From Megachile rotundata (lineage: Eukaryota; Arthropoda; Insecta; Hymenoptera; Megachilidae): a stretch of 64,000 bases of DNA. The translations under genes were made by a program, and so were the position numbers. The stretch spans positions 9,734,001-9,798,000 of the forward strand of contig NC_134988.1 of the NCBI RefSeq assembly GCF_050947335.1, written 5' to 3'. The number at the start of each line of letters is the position of its first letter. Within the stretch, counting starts at the first letter, position 1. The notes below the pieces were generated by a model that saw only the letters and a program-made list of their open reading frames with translations, did no database searches and was not told the origin of the DNA. This document shows positions 12,133 to 24,500 of this stretch, in pieces.

Positions 12133-14441
12133 GAAAGACACGAACAAAAGACAAATACAGAGTGGTTTATACGGATCACCAGCGGTTGGAGCTCGAGAAA
12201 GAGTTCCATTTCAGCCGTTACATCACGATTCGCCGTAAGGCCGAACTTGCCGCGAATTTAGCGCTCTCTGAACGACAGGTGGGTAATCTTTTAATATTAC
12301 TTTGATTTTTAATTATAAAGTTACGCGGCCGGATTAAAATTATTTAAGAGATATTGAAGATCTCAACGAAGATCCATTTTTAGAAAAATGGAGGTTGCAA
12401 GGTTAAATATTAACACGAAACTTATTTTGTAATAGATTATATTTAAAATTGTTCAGTACACGTCAATTTGTTAAACTGATATATAAAAGTTTAACTCTAC
12501 CATGAATTTTTAGACTTTGCGACTTTGAAAGTGTTTAATTTTGCTATTTTGGAACAATGAATACATGTATGAGTCGCTGATGATAAAAAAGTTTAATTGT
12601 ATGATAAATTGTATGATTGTATGAAATGTAAAGACTTAAAAAATATAGTAAATTAATTTTCATAAGTATTATAGTCGCTTTAGTTTCATTAGAGACGATT
12701 GATGTTGTATTGTAATTTGAAAGTGGCGCGTCGGTCGCAGTGAAAATGGCCGCCAGTAGCCAGACTAGTAGCGGTTCTGTTAGGAACTACAGAAACTTAG
12801 AATTTGGGAAATATGTGACTTCGCAAGTGAGAAAATTTGAGAATTCGTAAATGTAGAATTTTTGAACTTGTGTAAAGTTTGGAACCTGGGGACTTTGGAA
12901 CTAAACTTCTGAAGTTAGGATCTCCTAAAGTTCCAATCTTTCAAAGTCTCAATCTCCCGAAGTATCAGTCTCTCGAAAATCCGATGTTCGAAAGTCCGAA
13001 TCTTGCGAACTACGAACCACTTCAAGTTTCAACCTTCCATAGCTCCAACCATTCAAAGTTCCAATCCCTCAAAGTTTCAATCCCTCAAAGTTTCAATCAC
13101 TCAAAGTTTCAATCTCTCAAAGTTCCAATCACTCAAAGTTCCAATCACTCAAAGTTCCCATCACTCGAAGTTCCCATCACTCAAAGTTCCAATCACTCAA
13201 AGTTCCCATCACTCAAAGTTCCAATCACTCAAAGTTCCCATCACTCAAAGTTCCCATCACTCAAAGTTCCCATCACTCAAAGTTCCCATCACTCAAAGTT
13301 CCCATCACTCAAAGTTCCAATCACTCAAAGTTCCCATCACTCAAAGTTCCAATCACTCAACGTTCCCATCACTCAAAGTTCCAATCACTCAATGTTCCCA
13401 TCACTCAAAGTTCCCATCGCTCAAAGTTCCAATCACTCAACGTTCCCATCACTCAAAATGCCAATCACTCAAAGTTCTAATCACTCGAAGTTCCCATCAC
13501 TCGAAGTTCCCATCACTCGAAGTTCCCATCACTCAAAGTTCCCATCACTCAAAGTTCCCATCACTCAAAGTTCCCATCACTCAAAGTTCCAACCTTCCAA
13601 AGTCCTAACCTTCCAAAATCCCAACCTTCCAAAATCCCAACCTACCAAAATCCCAACCCTTCAAAGTCCCAACCCTTCAAAGTCCCAACCCTTCAAAGTC
13701 CCAACCCTTCAAAGTCCCAACCCTTCAAAGTCCCAACCCTTCAAAGTCCCAACCCTTCAAAGTCCCAACCCTTCAAAGTCCCAACCCTCCGAAATCCCAA
13801 CCCTCCGAAATCCCAACCCTCCGAAATCCCAACCCTCCAAAATTCCAACCCTCCAAAGTGCCAACCCTCCAAAGTCCCAACCCTCCAAAGTCCCAACCCT
13901 CCGAAATCCCAACCCTCCAAAGTCCCAACCCTCCAAAGTCCCAACCCTCCAAAGTCCCAACCTTCCAATCTCCCAACCTTCCAAACTCCCAACCTCCCAA
14001 AATCCCAACCTTCTCCCCCATCTCCCTAAAACCTGAAACTTTCAAAATATTCAAAAAAAAGTTTCCAAGCGTCCCTCACCAAGAGTCTTACCCCCCAATA
14101 ATCTTCCAAACTAATCCAAAAACTCGCAACAATTTCTGTTTCCACAGGTAAAAATATGGTTCCAAAACCGGCGGGCGAAAGAGCGAAAGCAAGGCAAGAA
14201 GCGAGAGGAGTTAGACCAGAAAAGTCCGAAATCGATGGAAGGAGTACCTAGCGGAGCAATGGCCAGCCTGTCCCTCGGCGGAATGGGAGGAATGTTGGGT
14301 GGTCTGATGCAGAATGGAGGCTCGCCACCATTGGGACTCGGACACTCGTCCCATCACACCTTGACTTTGAGCCCGCCATCTGGACCTCTGCATTCGCACT
14401 CTCATCAGCACGCTCATCCTCACACGGTGTTAGGCTTGTGA
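12133..14441 (+). CDS. cad: Caudal (Cdx-type) homeodomain transcription factor, last two coding exons (5' partial)
   Basis: Coding exons are 12133-12278 and 14148-14441 (stop TGA at 14439). Exon one enters in phase 1 and reads GKTRTKDKYRVVYTDHQRLE, then the helix 1-2 segment to LALSERQ. Exon two reads VKIWFQNRRAKERKQGKKRE and continues to a glycine/methionine-rich and histidine-rich tail ending HTVLGL. Homeodomain helix 3 (KIWFQNRRAK) marks it as DNA-binding, and the flanking KDKYRVVYT and AKERK are diagnostic of Caudal/Cdx. The intron lies between homeodomain positions 44 and 45, the ancestral Cdx position. Caudal drives posterior patterning, hindgut identity and intestinal gene expression in insects. 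The N-terminal exons are missing from the window. The intron is unusual in being mostly a 16-bp minisatellite. Identification is very secure; exon ends rest on CAG/GTGGGT and CCACAG/GTAAAA signals. Confidence 0.97.
12879..14036. repeat. 16-bp minisatellite inside the caudal homeobox intron
   Basis: About 70 copies of a 16-bp unit. Up to about 13590 it is mainly TTCCCATCACTCAAAG; from about 13600 it shifts to TCCCAACCCTTCAAAG and TCCCAACCCTCCAAAG. It fills over half of the intron between the two homeobox exons. Several long open frames (385 and 201 codons plus, 83-93 codons minus) are by-products of the repeat. The rest of the intron, 12279-12870, is unique AT-rich DNA. Confidence 0.95.
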
Positions 14442-15930
14442 CCTGAAGAACCCGAGATCGCTGAAACTTGGTCCCGTCATGGCTGACCTAGCAGCACCTT
14501 CACACCGTCGGACTTTGCGACGGATTCGTAGTCGCGCGTGATTTTTCTGGACTATTTTCGAGACAGATAATCGACCCCGAAAACCGATGGGAGGACTACG
14601 ATCGCGTTGTGACCCCTGTGGTCTTCGTTCTGTTGGGTCTGTTAGCACTTTTCGTTATCCTCGTGAAACGCGCTCGGGAGGAATTTCAGTGAACACCGAC
14701 GGGGATCCAAGATGGCGACGCTCGTGTCGATCGCGATACAATTCTTCTTATATGCTCAGTATTATTTTCAATTTTGCTAGAACGAAGTTCTGACCACGAT
14801 TTTTACCTAGGGATTTATTTTAACGAGCCGCGATCAACGCTTCGTGGAGGATTCAGAAATTGCCACTCATTGTCAAGACAAATTCACGAACCGCCGACTG
14901 ACGATCGGATCTCCGACATTTATACGAAACGTATGGAAACGTGCAATCTTTGCCTTAGAAACCGCCAACCGCTGTACTTGTATCCAGTGGTACCGTCGCG
15001 TTAAGTTAGATTTTAAACGAGAAATTTATGATACGCACGGGGATGCGATTCGAATGAATTTCAACAAATTAAATAATAAATGGGTTCGTTCGCTTCTGCA
15101 GACTCGCAAGATACGCTCAGAAAAATATATAGGATACATCGTTTGCTCAGGGATCTGAAGATCCCACAGTTTCTGAGAGTGTAACAGAATCTTGCGAGTT
15201 ACGATGGCATTTATTATTGTTGCTGTTAAATTCGCTCGAATTGCCCGAAGATTTCGAGGCTTTTCTGGGGAGGGGATCTGAAGAACTTAAAGAACGTATC
15301 GAGAGTACGTAGAAGAAAACAAGATGGAGAGCGAAACCGGGGTCCCCATACCCACGCGCAAGGACCGAGAACCCCGAGGATCCAAGTATACGTACGAGAG
15401 AAACGAAAGTAAAATTGTAAAACGGCGTATTCTGTATCGAAATGTCCGCGAACGAGATGCAATAAACGTGTACGCGGTATGTTTTTACAAAATACTTGTT
15501 AAACTCTTTTCGAAACCGTACGTAAACGTATGCCTCGAGAGAAGTCGCGTTGTTATGCAATTTTTAATCGTGCCGATTTTAATCTTCGACTTTTATTACC
15601 TTCTCGGTAAAACGAGTTTTATTTGGCTTTACTGCTACGCGTACGAATTGTAGATTCTTAGATCGAATTTTAATGACAATAAAAGATAAAAACACGAAAA
15701 ATATAGAGGCTGTTTTCGAGAAGGAAATGAAACTGTAAGAGAGAGCCGTGTGCCTTGAGCCAACCCCCTCAACACGCGATCACGATTTCAATGTAAAACG
15801 CGAGCGTGTGTGTGCGTGCGTTGTTGTTGTATGTATGTATGTATGTAAGAATGGTTTTAACGTAACATTAAAAATCTCACGTGAATTATGTGTACATAGT
15901 TAAATATAATAAAATATCTTAATTCGTAAG
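14442..15930 (+). other. cad: Probable caudal 3'UTR with several polyadenylation signals
   Basis: Unique sequence of higher GC content than its surroundings follows the caudal stop. AATAAA occurs at 15461 and 15679 and again near 15909. A (GTAT)n microsatellite sits near 15827-15847. Short open frames on both strands show no domain. Transcript end is inferred from the signals only. Confidence 0.5.
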
Positions 15931-16379
15931 TTATTATATTAATTAAGGTTAGTAATATTAGGCTTTACGATCGTGTAAGATTCATTAGTATTTACGTTTT
16001 CATCGGTTTATGTATGGTTTCTTGTTGCGAGAGTTTAACAAGTGTTTTAAGGGAACATACGAGCAAAGAAATTTCAAAATATACGATCTAATGTTTAGTA
16101 ATTCTGTCTACTTTTTATTCTACTCCCATGATGATCCAAATCATCAAACATTTAAATTAATCTTAATCGACAGCCACTGTGGACAGATTCCCACAAAGAA
16201 ACTCACAGACACTCATATTTTTCATCATAAAAATTAAACATCTTCAAACTTACAACTTTAATGATTTACAAGGATGAAAATTTAAAAAGTTGACTATTAA
16301 AAAATTTAAAATACCTGGCAATATAAAAATCTCAAACCTAAATTCTGAATAATAAATCTAGAATTATGTTTCCTCAATT
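15931..16379. other. AT-rich spacer, no gene seen
   Basis: Unique AT-rich sequence between the caudal 3' region and a tandem repeat. A 75-codon frame at 16010-16237 has no recognisable feature. Confidence 0.4.
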
Positions 16380-16815
16380 ATGGTAAAAATTCAAAGTCAC
16401 AAGAAATATAAATCTCAGAACAAAATTTGCAAATTGAAAAATTAATTACCTAGAATTAAAATTATCCTAAAAATTCAAAGTTACAAAAAATAAAAATCTC
16501 AGAACAAAATTTACAAATTGAAAAATTAATTACCTAGCTGAAATTAAAATTATCCTAAAAATTCAAAGTCACCAAAAATAAAAATCTCAGAACAAAATTT
16601 GCAACTTAAAAAATTAATTACCTAGCTGAAATTAAAATTATCCTAAAAATTCAAAGTCACCAAAAATAAAAATCTCAGAAGAAAATTTGCAAATTGAAAA
16701 GCTAATTACCTAGCTAAAATTAAAATTATCCTAAGAATTCAAAGTCACAAGAAATAAAAATCTCAGAACAAAATTTGCAAATTGAAAAATTAATTACCAA
16801 GCTAAAATTAATGTA
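16380..16815. repeat. Tandem repeat, about 86-bp period, 5 copies
   Basis: The landmark AAATTCAAAGTCAC recurs near 16390, 16475, 16560, 16646 and 16735. It is followed by AAAATCTCAGAACAAAATTT and AATTAATTACCTAGCT. Copies are about 90 percent alike. Confidence 0.88.
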
Positions 16816-17620
16816 TTTCATTGCTATTACTGGCCTAAATAACTCGATTGCCCCAATCGAACATAAAATTTCTACAGATGAAAGCAAACAGCAATGATAT
16901 TTAACGAGCCGATTTTCATCGAAGGTAAAAAAAGCGATGTCTCATCGAAACGAGTAGCCATAACGATTAAATCCAGTCTCAACGATTTGCTTGCAATTCC
17001 ACGGCTGGAAAGTTTTCCAGTGACTCTTGGTCGAATGGGTCTCGTTGGATTGTACATAAATACTAGCACAAAAACGTGTAATGCCGTTTATGTGAGTGGC
17101 TAGAACGTGTAACCGATGCCAGCAAATTCGCACAGAGACAAATAAAGCAGGAGGAGGAGACGATGCTGCGAAGGTGGCGAACGAGTCCCGTGGGAGCCCT
17201 CAACTTAACTACCAGATCGATGTCCGACCCCAGCCCCTCATCCACTGGAATCAACCCCAGCTTACACGCAACCGAGATCTCACTGACACCCTCCCTTCTT
17301 CGCGAAGTGTTGATCGGAGAACGACTTGGCGAATTTAATGCGCGACAACGCGTTAGAGGAGCTTGACGAAATATGCAAATGTGGTTTTTTTAATTTTATG
17401 ATTTATTAAAGTATTTTGGAGAGGGTGAGGTAGAGTATAGAGTGGAGGTAGACTCCATCTTTAATGTATGACGATAGAGGATTGACAATAGAGGATTGTC
17501 AGATATTGGGGGGTGGAGTTAGTATTTTGGGGTGTGGAGTACAGAGGTGAGTTTCGTGATTAGAATGTTTGGGGGTTTGAGGAGAATGTATTATTTGGAG
17601 ATTTGATGGAGTTGCTAAAG
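16816..17620. other. Unique spacer, no gene recognised
   Basis: Unique sequence of ordinary complexity with overlapping open frames on both strands at 16872-17366. None shows a domain, and none is supported by splice or start context. Confidence 0.35.
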
Positions 17621-17629
17621 AAATTGAGG

Positions 17630-18640
17630 GGTTTGGAATTTGAGAATTGAGGAGTTGGGGATTTAGGAATTGGGGGATTTGGAAATTAGGAGATTTGAAA
17701 ATTGGGGAAGTGGGAATTGGGAGATTTAGAGATTGAGGGATTTGGAAATTGGGAGATTTGGAAATTGGGAAATTGAGAATTGGGAGATTTAGAAATTAGG
17801 GGATTTGGAAATTGGAAGCTTTAGAAATTGGGAGATTTAGAAATTAGGGGATTTAGAAATTAGAAGATTTGGAAGTTGGAAAATTAGGAATTGGGAAATT
17901 TAGAAACTGAGGGATTTGGAAATTGGGAGATTTGGAATTGGGAAATTTAAAATTAGAAAACTTGGAATTGGGCGATTTGGAATTAGGAGATTTAGAATTG
18001 GAAAATTTGGAATTGGAAAATTTGGAATTGGAAAATTTGGAATTGGAAAATTTGGAATTGGGAAATTTAGAAATTGGAAGATTTGGAATTGGGAGATTTA
18101 GAATTGGAAAATTTGGAATTGGGAAATTTAGAAATTGGAAAATTTGGAATTGGGAAATTTAGAAATTGGAAGATTTAGAAATTGGGAAATTTGGAATTCG
18201 GAAAATTTGGAATTAGAAAACTTGAAATTGGATGATTTGGAATTTTTTAATTTTTAAACTGGAAGATTTGATATTTTAAAATTTTGGAACTGGGAAATTT
18301 AGGATTTTGAAATTTTGGAACTAGGAAATTTGGAATTATAGAATTTTAGAACTGAGAAATCTGATATTTGAGAATTAAAAAATGGAGTACTTGGAGAAAT
18401 TGAAGAATTTAGAATTTAAGAATTGTGGAGTTGGGAATTTGAGAATTTGTAACATTGCAAATTGAGAATGTAGAAATTTTTTAATTTGAGAATTTAGGAA
18501 TATAGCAATTTGTAAAACTTAATTTATAAATTTAGGGATTTGAGAATTTATAGATTTAGAAATATAGCAATTAAGAAATTGGAGGATTCAAGAATTTAAA
18601 GATTGAGCAATTTAGAAATTTAGAAATTTAGGGTTTGAAT
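17630..18640. repeat. Minisatellite of TTGGAATTGGGAAA type
   Basis: Irregular 14-17-bp units of GGAAATTTGGAATTGG and GGAGATTTAGAAATTG, most regular at 17930-18180. This belongs to the same purine-rich word family as the 10.3-11.0 kb array. Glu/Leu/Gly-rich frames at 17916-18162 are artefacts. Confidence 0.88.
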
Positions 18641-21540
18641 ATTTGGAAAGAAATCGAAGAATACAGAATTAATGGAACTTGAAAATATATCAATTTAAAG
18701 CTTGAGCAATTTAGAAATTTAGGGTTTGAAAATTTGGAAAGAAGTTAAAAACTATGGAATCTATAAAACTTGAAAATACATCAATTTAAGGATTTGTTGA
18801 TTTGAAAATGGTTGTAGAAATATAAGTACTTACAAATTTCCAAATTTAAGAATTCAATAATTTTACAATATAGAGATTTGAAGATTTAGAAATGCACCAA
18901 TTAAAATATTTCCAATTCTGAACATTTGACGATTAAGTTATCAAAAATTAAGAACGTGAAGTTTTGTTAAAAACTGAATTAAATCATAATTTTCTTATAA
19001 ACATTCAAACTCTAAATTCTAGAAATTCTATAAAAGTAATATCATAATTAATTCTATAAAATTAATATCAAATTAACATATATAATAATATATCACATAA
19101 CTTACCTACACTAAAAACTTCACCCATTTTATCCGTTCATATTGTACAAAATTTTTAAACACATAACTACTTCGCACAATCCTTCAATCAAAGCTAAATA
19201 ACAACATGAATACATCTTTTATATATACCAAGATATATTTTTGCTATTTATTTTATCATCATACTGTAAGTATCACATTACAGTTACCTTACAACGATAA
19301 ACAATAATCATTTCCTCATAATCAAAACCGCCTATCGTTTCCAAGTGTCAAGACTATCGAAAGCGGTCTGTTCACAAGACTCAGATGACGTGATAATACT
19401 AATTCGATGACCGTCGGTAGATTACCGTAACAGAAAGGAAAACTAAACACTCGAATCGATTTCCACGATAACGACATACATAACTACCATTCTGTAAATG
19501 ATCCCGCTATCGTTTATTTCTGTTTCAAAGTAGCCACCTCCTCGGAAACCAATGATTTACAATTCCAGGAAGTAGCTGAAAATTTCTGTACCCTCAGTAA
19601 ATTTCACAAAGACGTTAAAAAGTAGCTTCTTCCTCTTTGAATGTGCAAAGCAACCGCGTAGCATGAAAGGTGGAAATCAGGATCAGGGAAGAAGATAAAG
19701 GATGCAGCAGAATGGTGAAAGAACGTTGTCAGGTCGGCAACCCGTACGTAATTGGACCCCGAGACGTAACAACGTTTCACGTATACCGAGAAATTCCAGG
19801 GGATGCGTGGATGTGACGGGGGGCAGGATACCTTTTTGTTCGAGTTGCTCGGTCCAGTCGAAAACACCAAATAGGTACTTTTATGGGGGGCTATAAAAGC
19901 CTCTGAATCGAGTATCGATGGTTCCAAAGGGGCTAATCTGCGGATGAAAACTGTAATAAAACGTCCTGCCTGCGTATGTATCTGGAATCCTTTTGCAGTA
20001 CGCGCCCTTACTTTACGCGCCGGGACTCCAGGTAGCCCGTTCCCGTTCCTCAAAAATGGAAAACTACCGTTTCCGTGTTTCCTCCACGCTGAAAACCGTA
20101 GCGGTCACGCACCTTGCTTTTAAGCAAACCTCCATTGCAATAAATATCAAATACATTTAATATTAAACATTTAACAAATATTAAATGCGAATTTGTTAAT
20201 CAATTGTATTGATAATTTTATTGTTTCACTGTTACAACGTGTCCTTAATAATCGGGCTAAAAGTTATAAAATAAATAACGTATTCGCAAAGATTTTTTGT
20301 ACAATAGTAACACAGAACATAAAATGCAATGATACAATTTGTGTGATACTTGATCGGATTAAAGAAAGCACTTGTATAAATAAATTACGATTTTGTCTCA
20401 CAAGAGAAAGCGCATGCAAAAGCAAGGTATAATTATAAAATATTCTAATTAGATCCGTTTCTACATGATTGCAAAGTGCAACGTACACTGGTAAATTAGT
20501 CTTGATAACTATAACAAAAATCAAGATTAAAATACACTAGCAACAGGGGACTAGATTAATATTATTCTATATGAGTAAGTAGAAAACTGCGTACGGTAAA
20601 AAATGGTAAAAATCGACGCTAAAATCAAATTAAGATCTATGAATCACCCGTCGATAATGTATTAACATGAACCTTTATTTTCGTTATAGTATATTTGCTA
20701 AGGAAAATTATGCTAAAATATTCACAATACGATTACGAAAATAATTTGTAAATTCAAAGCATATTTACATAATTTCATTCTTCCTTTTTCATCTAGAAAT
20801 TAAAAAAATCATTAATATACAGTAATTCACAGAATTCTTTTTTATATAAATCTTACTGTTTTGTATAGAAAGACAGTTCGGTTATTTTAATATACAAGGC
20901 ATTTTTATGTCATCCTGTAAATTCATATGAAAGTAAAAAATGTTCACTTAACATATTTCTTATTGTAGGCAAGTAACTTGTACCCGAGCTATGTATAAGT
21001 AGAAAAGTGTACATATTGTCAAACTCAATTGGCTACAATTATGTAGCGCAGTAAGATTAATTTTATTTACAGTTAATAAAGATTATGATTCGGTAAAAGT
21101 AGAATAAATATTTTTATAAAATTTGACTAACAGCATCGCCGTGAACTCAAAATCTGTAGCTGGCAGTAAATATTTATAAAATACAACTTAAATAAAATCT
21201 GTAGTCAATTTTACCATCTAAAAATTAAGTAGAACTTGATTTTTAACATTTTAATCGCTACAAAGGTAGAATAATTTTATGAAATATGCCTCTTTGTCTG
21301 TTACTTGATTAACATTTCATAAACTTTACGTCACTGATTACCTTAATTTCAGAAGCGTTTTCATTAAACGTATAAGCATGTTTATGTCTCTACAGCGATA
21401 CGCAGATATCCTCGTTGCACTTACGTGCATAACATTAAAAATACTATCATTAGTATTGTGCGATAACATTGAATGTTTTCAATTCCTTTCAGAATAGACA
21501 TGAGTATTAATAAATTTTTTATAAAATTACATATACTGTT
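18641..21540. other. Spacer between caudal and the PI3-kinase gene
   Basis: 18640-19300 is AT-rich. 19310-20110 is unique, richer in GC and contains a clear TATA string (separate entry). 20110-21540 is AT-rich and should include the 3'UTR of the minus-strand PI3-kinase gene; a minus-strand AATAAA (TTTATT on plus) lies near 21063. No coding exon was recognised. A 149-codon frame at 19604-20053 minus lacks any family feature. Confidence 0.45.
19890..19902 (+). promoter_or_regulatory. Isolated TATA-box-like string
   Basis: GGGGCTATAAAAGCC at about 19889-19902 is a near-ideal TATA element in a unique GC-richer island. No gene follows on the plus strand within 1.5 kb, so it may be an unannotated noncoding transcript start or chance. 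Confidence 0.25.
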
Positions 21541-24500
21541 TCATCGAAGACTACCTAACGAGAACCATTCAATTGTCTCGGTTGTCAAGTCGAAACGTTC
21601 AAGGGGCAAACATAACCCTCCAAGAAACTCATTTTCTTGCAGTGTATCATGATTCCATATCGTTGCTTCCAAAGTTCTTTCTTTAATTACCTCCAAAGAC
21701 ATTCTATATTCCAGCTGCAATAAATAAAATATAACATGAATTGCTTGAAATTTATTATTATATATATTAATATTTATTATTACCATTTCCATAAACGAAG
21801 GATGACAATTTTTCTTCACAACTTTCGTTTTCCTCTTCGTTTTCTTTGTGGGATCTGGTTTGAGATAGACTTTTACATAAGTATTCGGTTCTTGACTGTT
21901 AGCCACCTTTGGTAAACCTCTTGCATGATAGATCATCACATAAAAAGCTCCTCGAGTGTAGTGAAGGGACATTTTAATTTGTCCATTTTGCACATTCTCC
22001 CTGACCCTCTTCTCTGCCCACCAATTACCAACTGAATAGAAATAATAACATATAAAATAAAAATAATAACTGAATAAATAATATTTTCATATTTCATACA
22101 ACCAGGTTTTGAATATTCATACCTTTGACTTTGCGTAAATGAATATCAGCATTTTGCTGATCTCTCAGTAGTGGATGAAAGAATGTGTATACTAAGTCAC
22201 TCTGAGAAATTTCTGGTGCCATTTTGAATAAGCTTACAAGGAATTTTTCGATATCTGCACGACGTTTATCAGCAACTTGTTTTATATTGGACCTTCCCAC
22301 GCTTATACCGCTCGGTAAACTACGCAATCAAACATACTTATTAATTATGGAGAAATATTATAAGCGGAACTGAAATTTGAGTCATTACAGATCATGATTT
22401 CAAAATTTGCTACGTATCAAAGATTTCGGTGATTAGATAGTACGACGAAAGATAACACGATTCTGACAATGCAGTATTGTCTAATTATAAGCAGCAATAA
22501 AACGTGTCTTCAATTTGTTCGAGTAAGTACTTATATTATATACGATAAATATGTAAAAATAATTCTGTATTATTTTAGAAGAAAAATAGAAATGGTTTTC
22601 AAGCGGTTTCGTGCTCAAATATCGATACAACAGACGTCGTCTTCTTTATCTTCCAATCCTGAATTTTACCGGAGAATATCGCAAAATGATCCTAACAAGT
22701 CACAAAAGAACGATAATTTTAAGAAACAGAACAAGGTGGAGTTTAAGCAACCACCCTCTACGTCCAATTAAGTGCAGTATAATTAAATTAACGTTATAAA
22801 AAAATTAATGTTACCTGGCAAGTTTAGCAAGAGGGAAGTGAATGCACAGTTTCTGATAAAATTCGCAAAACTCCTTATACGATCGAAATAAATAAGTGGG
22901 ATCTGCATGACCCTTTCGCTGTATACGCAAAATATACATGTAATATTTTTCAGGGTCGTATCGTTTCTGATAACCGTGTACTTGCACGCTCGTTAATTGA
23001 CCCTCTTGCTGCATTCTATAACAATTAAACGAGCATTAATCTCCAACTTTGTCACAATTTCACAAGGCAGATTAACAAACTCACGTGTACGTTCGTGGAA
23101 TAAACGATAACAATGTTCCGTCACTGTGATCACCCGAAAATCTAAGCTGTGCTAGATTGTGTAAGAAAAAGTTGAACTGTGTGAACCAACTTTTGAGCGA
23201 ACTTTCTATCATGCGAGCAAACGTCGCGGCTGCTTCGGGATTCGTTTGCTCAGGAAGAAGAGCTTTCTGTACATAACTAACAGCGTCCACCGTTACACCA
23301 GGAATACCAGACGAAGTCATCTGCGAATTTGTATAGTTATTCATTTTAGATTTGTTTGCGAATTCCTTAAACTCGATGTTGGCGAGCTTTTGTTGTACAA
23401 TGTTTAATTCAGTCATTTTTAAAACAAAATCACGTTAACAGATTGTTTATTAATTTCGTTAAATTTCGAACATGTTTACTCTTCTCTTAATTGACTCAGA
23501 CTGCTGCATTGTTTGATATTACGAGACCTCGAACGATAAACACTAATTAACACATGGTATATAGTTTAGCGTGATAGCGGACCACTTTCAGATAAAGCGC
23601 GAGGATAAGTCCTTCCGTTGCGGTATTTTTGTTTTTATATAACGGAACAATGATTTAAATTACGACGTGCTTAAAAATAAAGCAATGTACTGTGCCACTG
23701 TAATATTATAAATAAAAAACATTTACATTATTGTATGATAATATCGAATGTGAATAAACGTACCAATCCGAAAAGATGAAGAATAAGGTTTCCATGTTTT
23801 CGTACCACGTTAAATGCTTGACAACATAAATCTACGAAATGATGGAATTTGGCCGACGGTTTATCTCCACCGTTTATAACATACGCCATATCAGAAGTTA
23901 ATACGAACGGCGTTCTATCTCTGCATAAAAATACGGGATGTATAAACATTTTGTATAAGCAACAGATGTTCGAATAAAAGTATTTTTACCTTTTGAAATT
24001 TCCAAACATTTGTGCATCACCTAAGAATTTACCGAAGTCGATGTGGAATAGATGACCGGATGTTTTTAACATAATATTGTCATTGTGTCTGTCACAAATC
24101 CCTAGGATATAGGTAGCGACGCTATAACCGGCGCAAGAGGCGGTAAAGTTTTCTACTGCCCTTTCGTATTCTAATTCTGAAGGATTGTGCTTTGCTAACC
24201 ACTCGGCAATCGGTCGATCTTTAAACGAACCGGTCAGACCAAACTCAACCTGTATTTTTCTCAAGGTCTCAGCATCCGTAACCATTTCTATCATTCCACG
24301 TTTGTAACCAGTAGGTACACAAGCGAACGTCACCATTTTAAGATCGAGACCCTCTTTTAGCCAGAGCTTATCCATGATGCGAACTATTTGAAGCGTTAAC
24401 ATATCTTGTTGTAAATCATCACCAACCTTCAAAGTTAATTTGATGTAATAATTATGACACACTGTATGACTTATTTATGTGATAAACGTACTTTAAAAAT

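Noticed and set aside
12879..14036. A 385-codon plus-strand frame and a 201-codon companion
   Set aside because: Translation of the 16-bp minisatellite in the caudal intron. A unit not divisible by three cycles through all frames and stays open by composition.
16380..16815. Splice-like strings in the 86-bp repeat (minus TTTCAG, 4 nt, GTAATT)
   Set aside because: Only some units have the TTTCAG, the interval is only 4 nt and the donor is weak, so it does not match the pattern of modules B and C.
19604..20053. A 149-codon minus-strand frame
   Set aside because: No domain, no consistent start context, and it begins within a GC-richer island where open frames are expected by chance.
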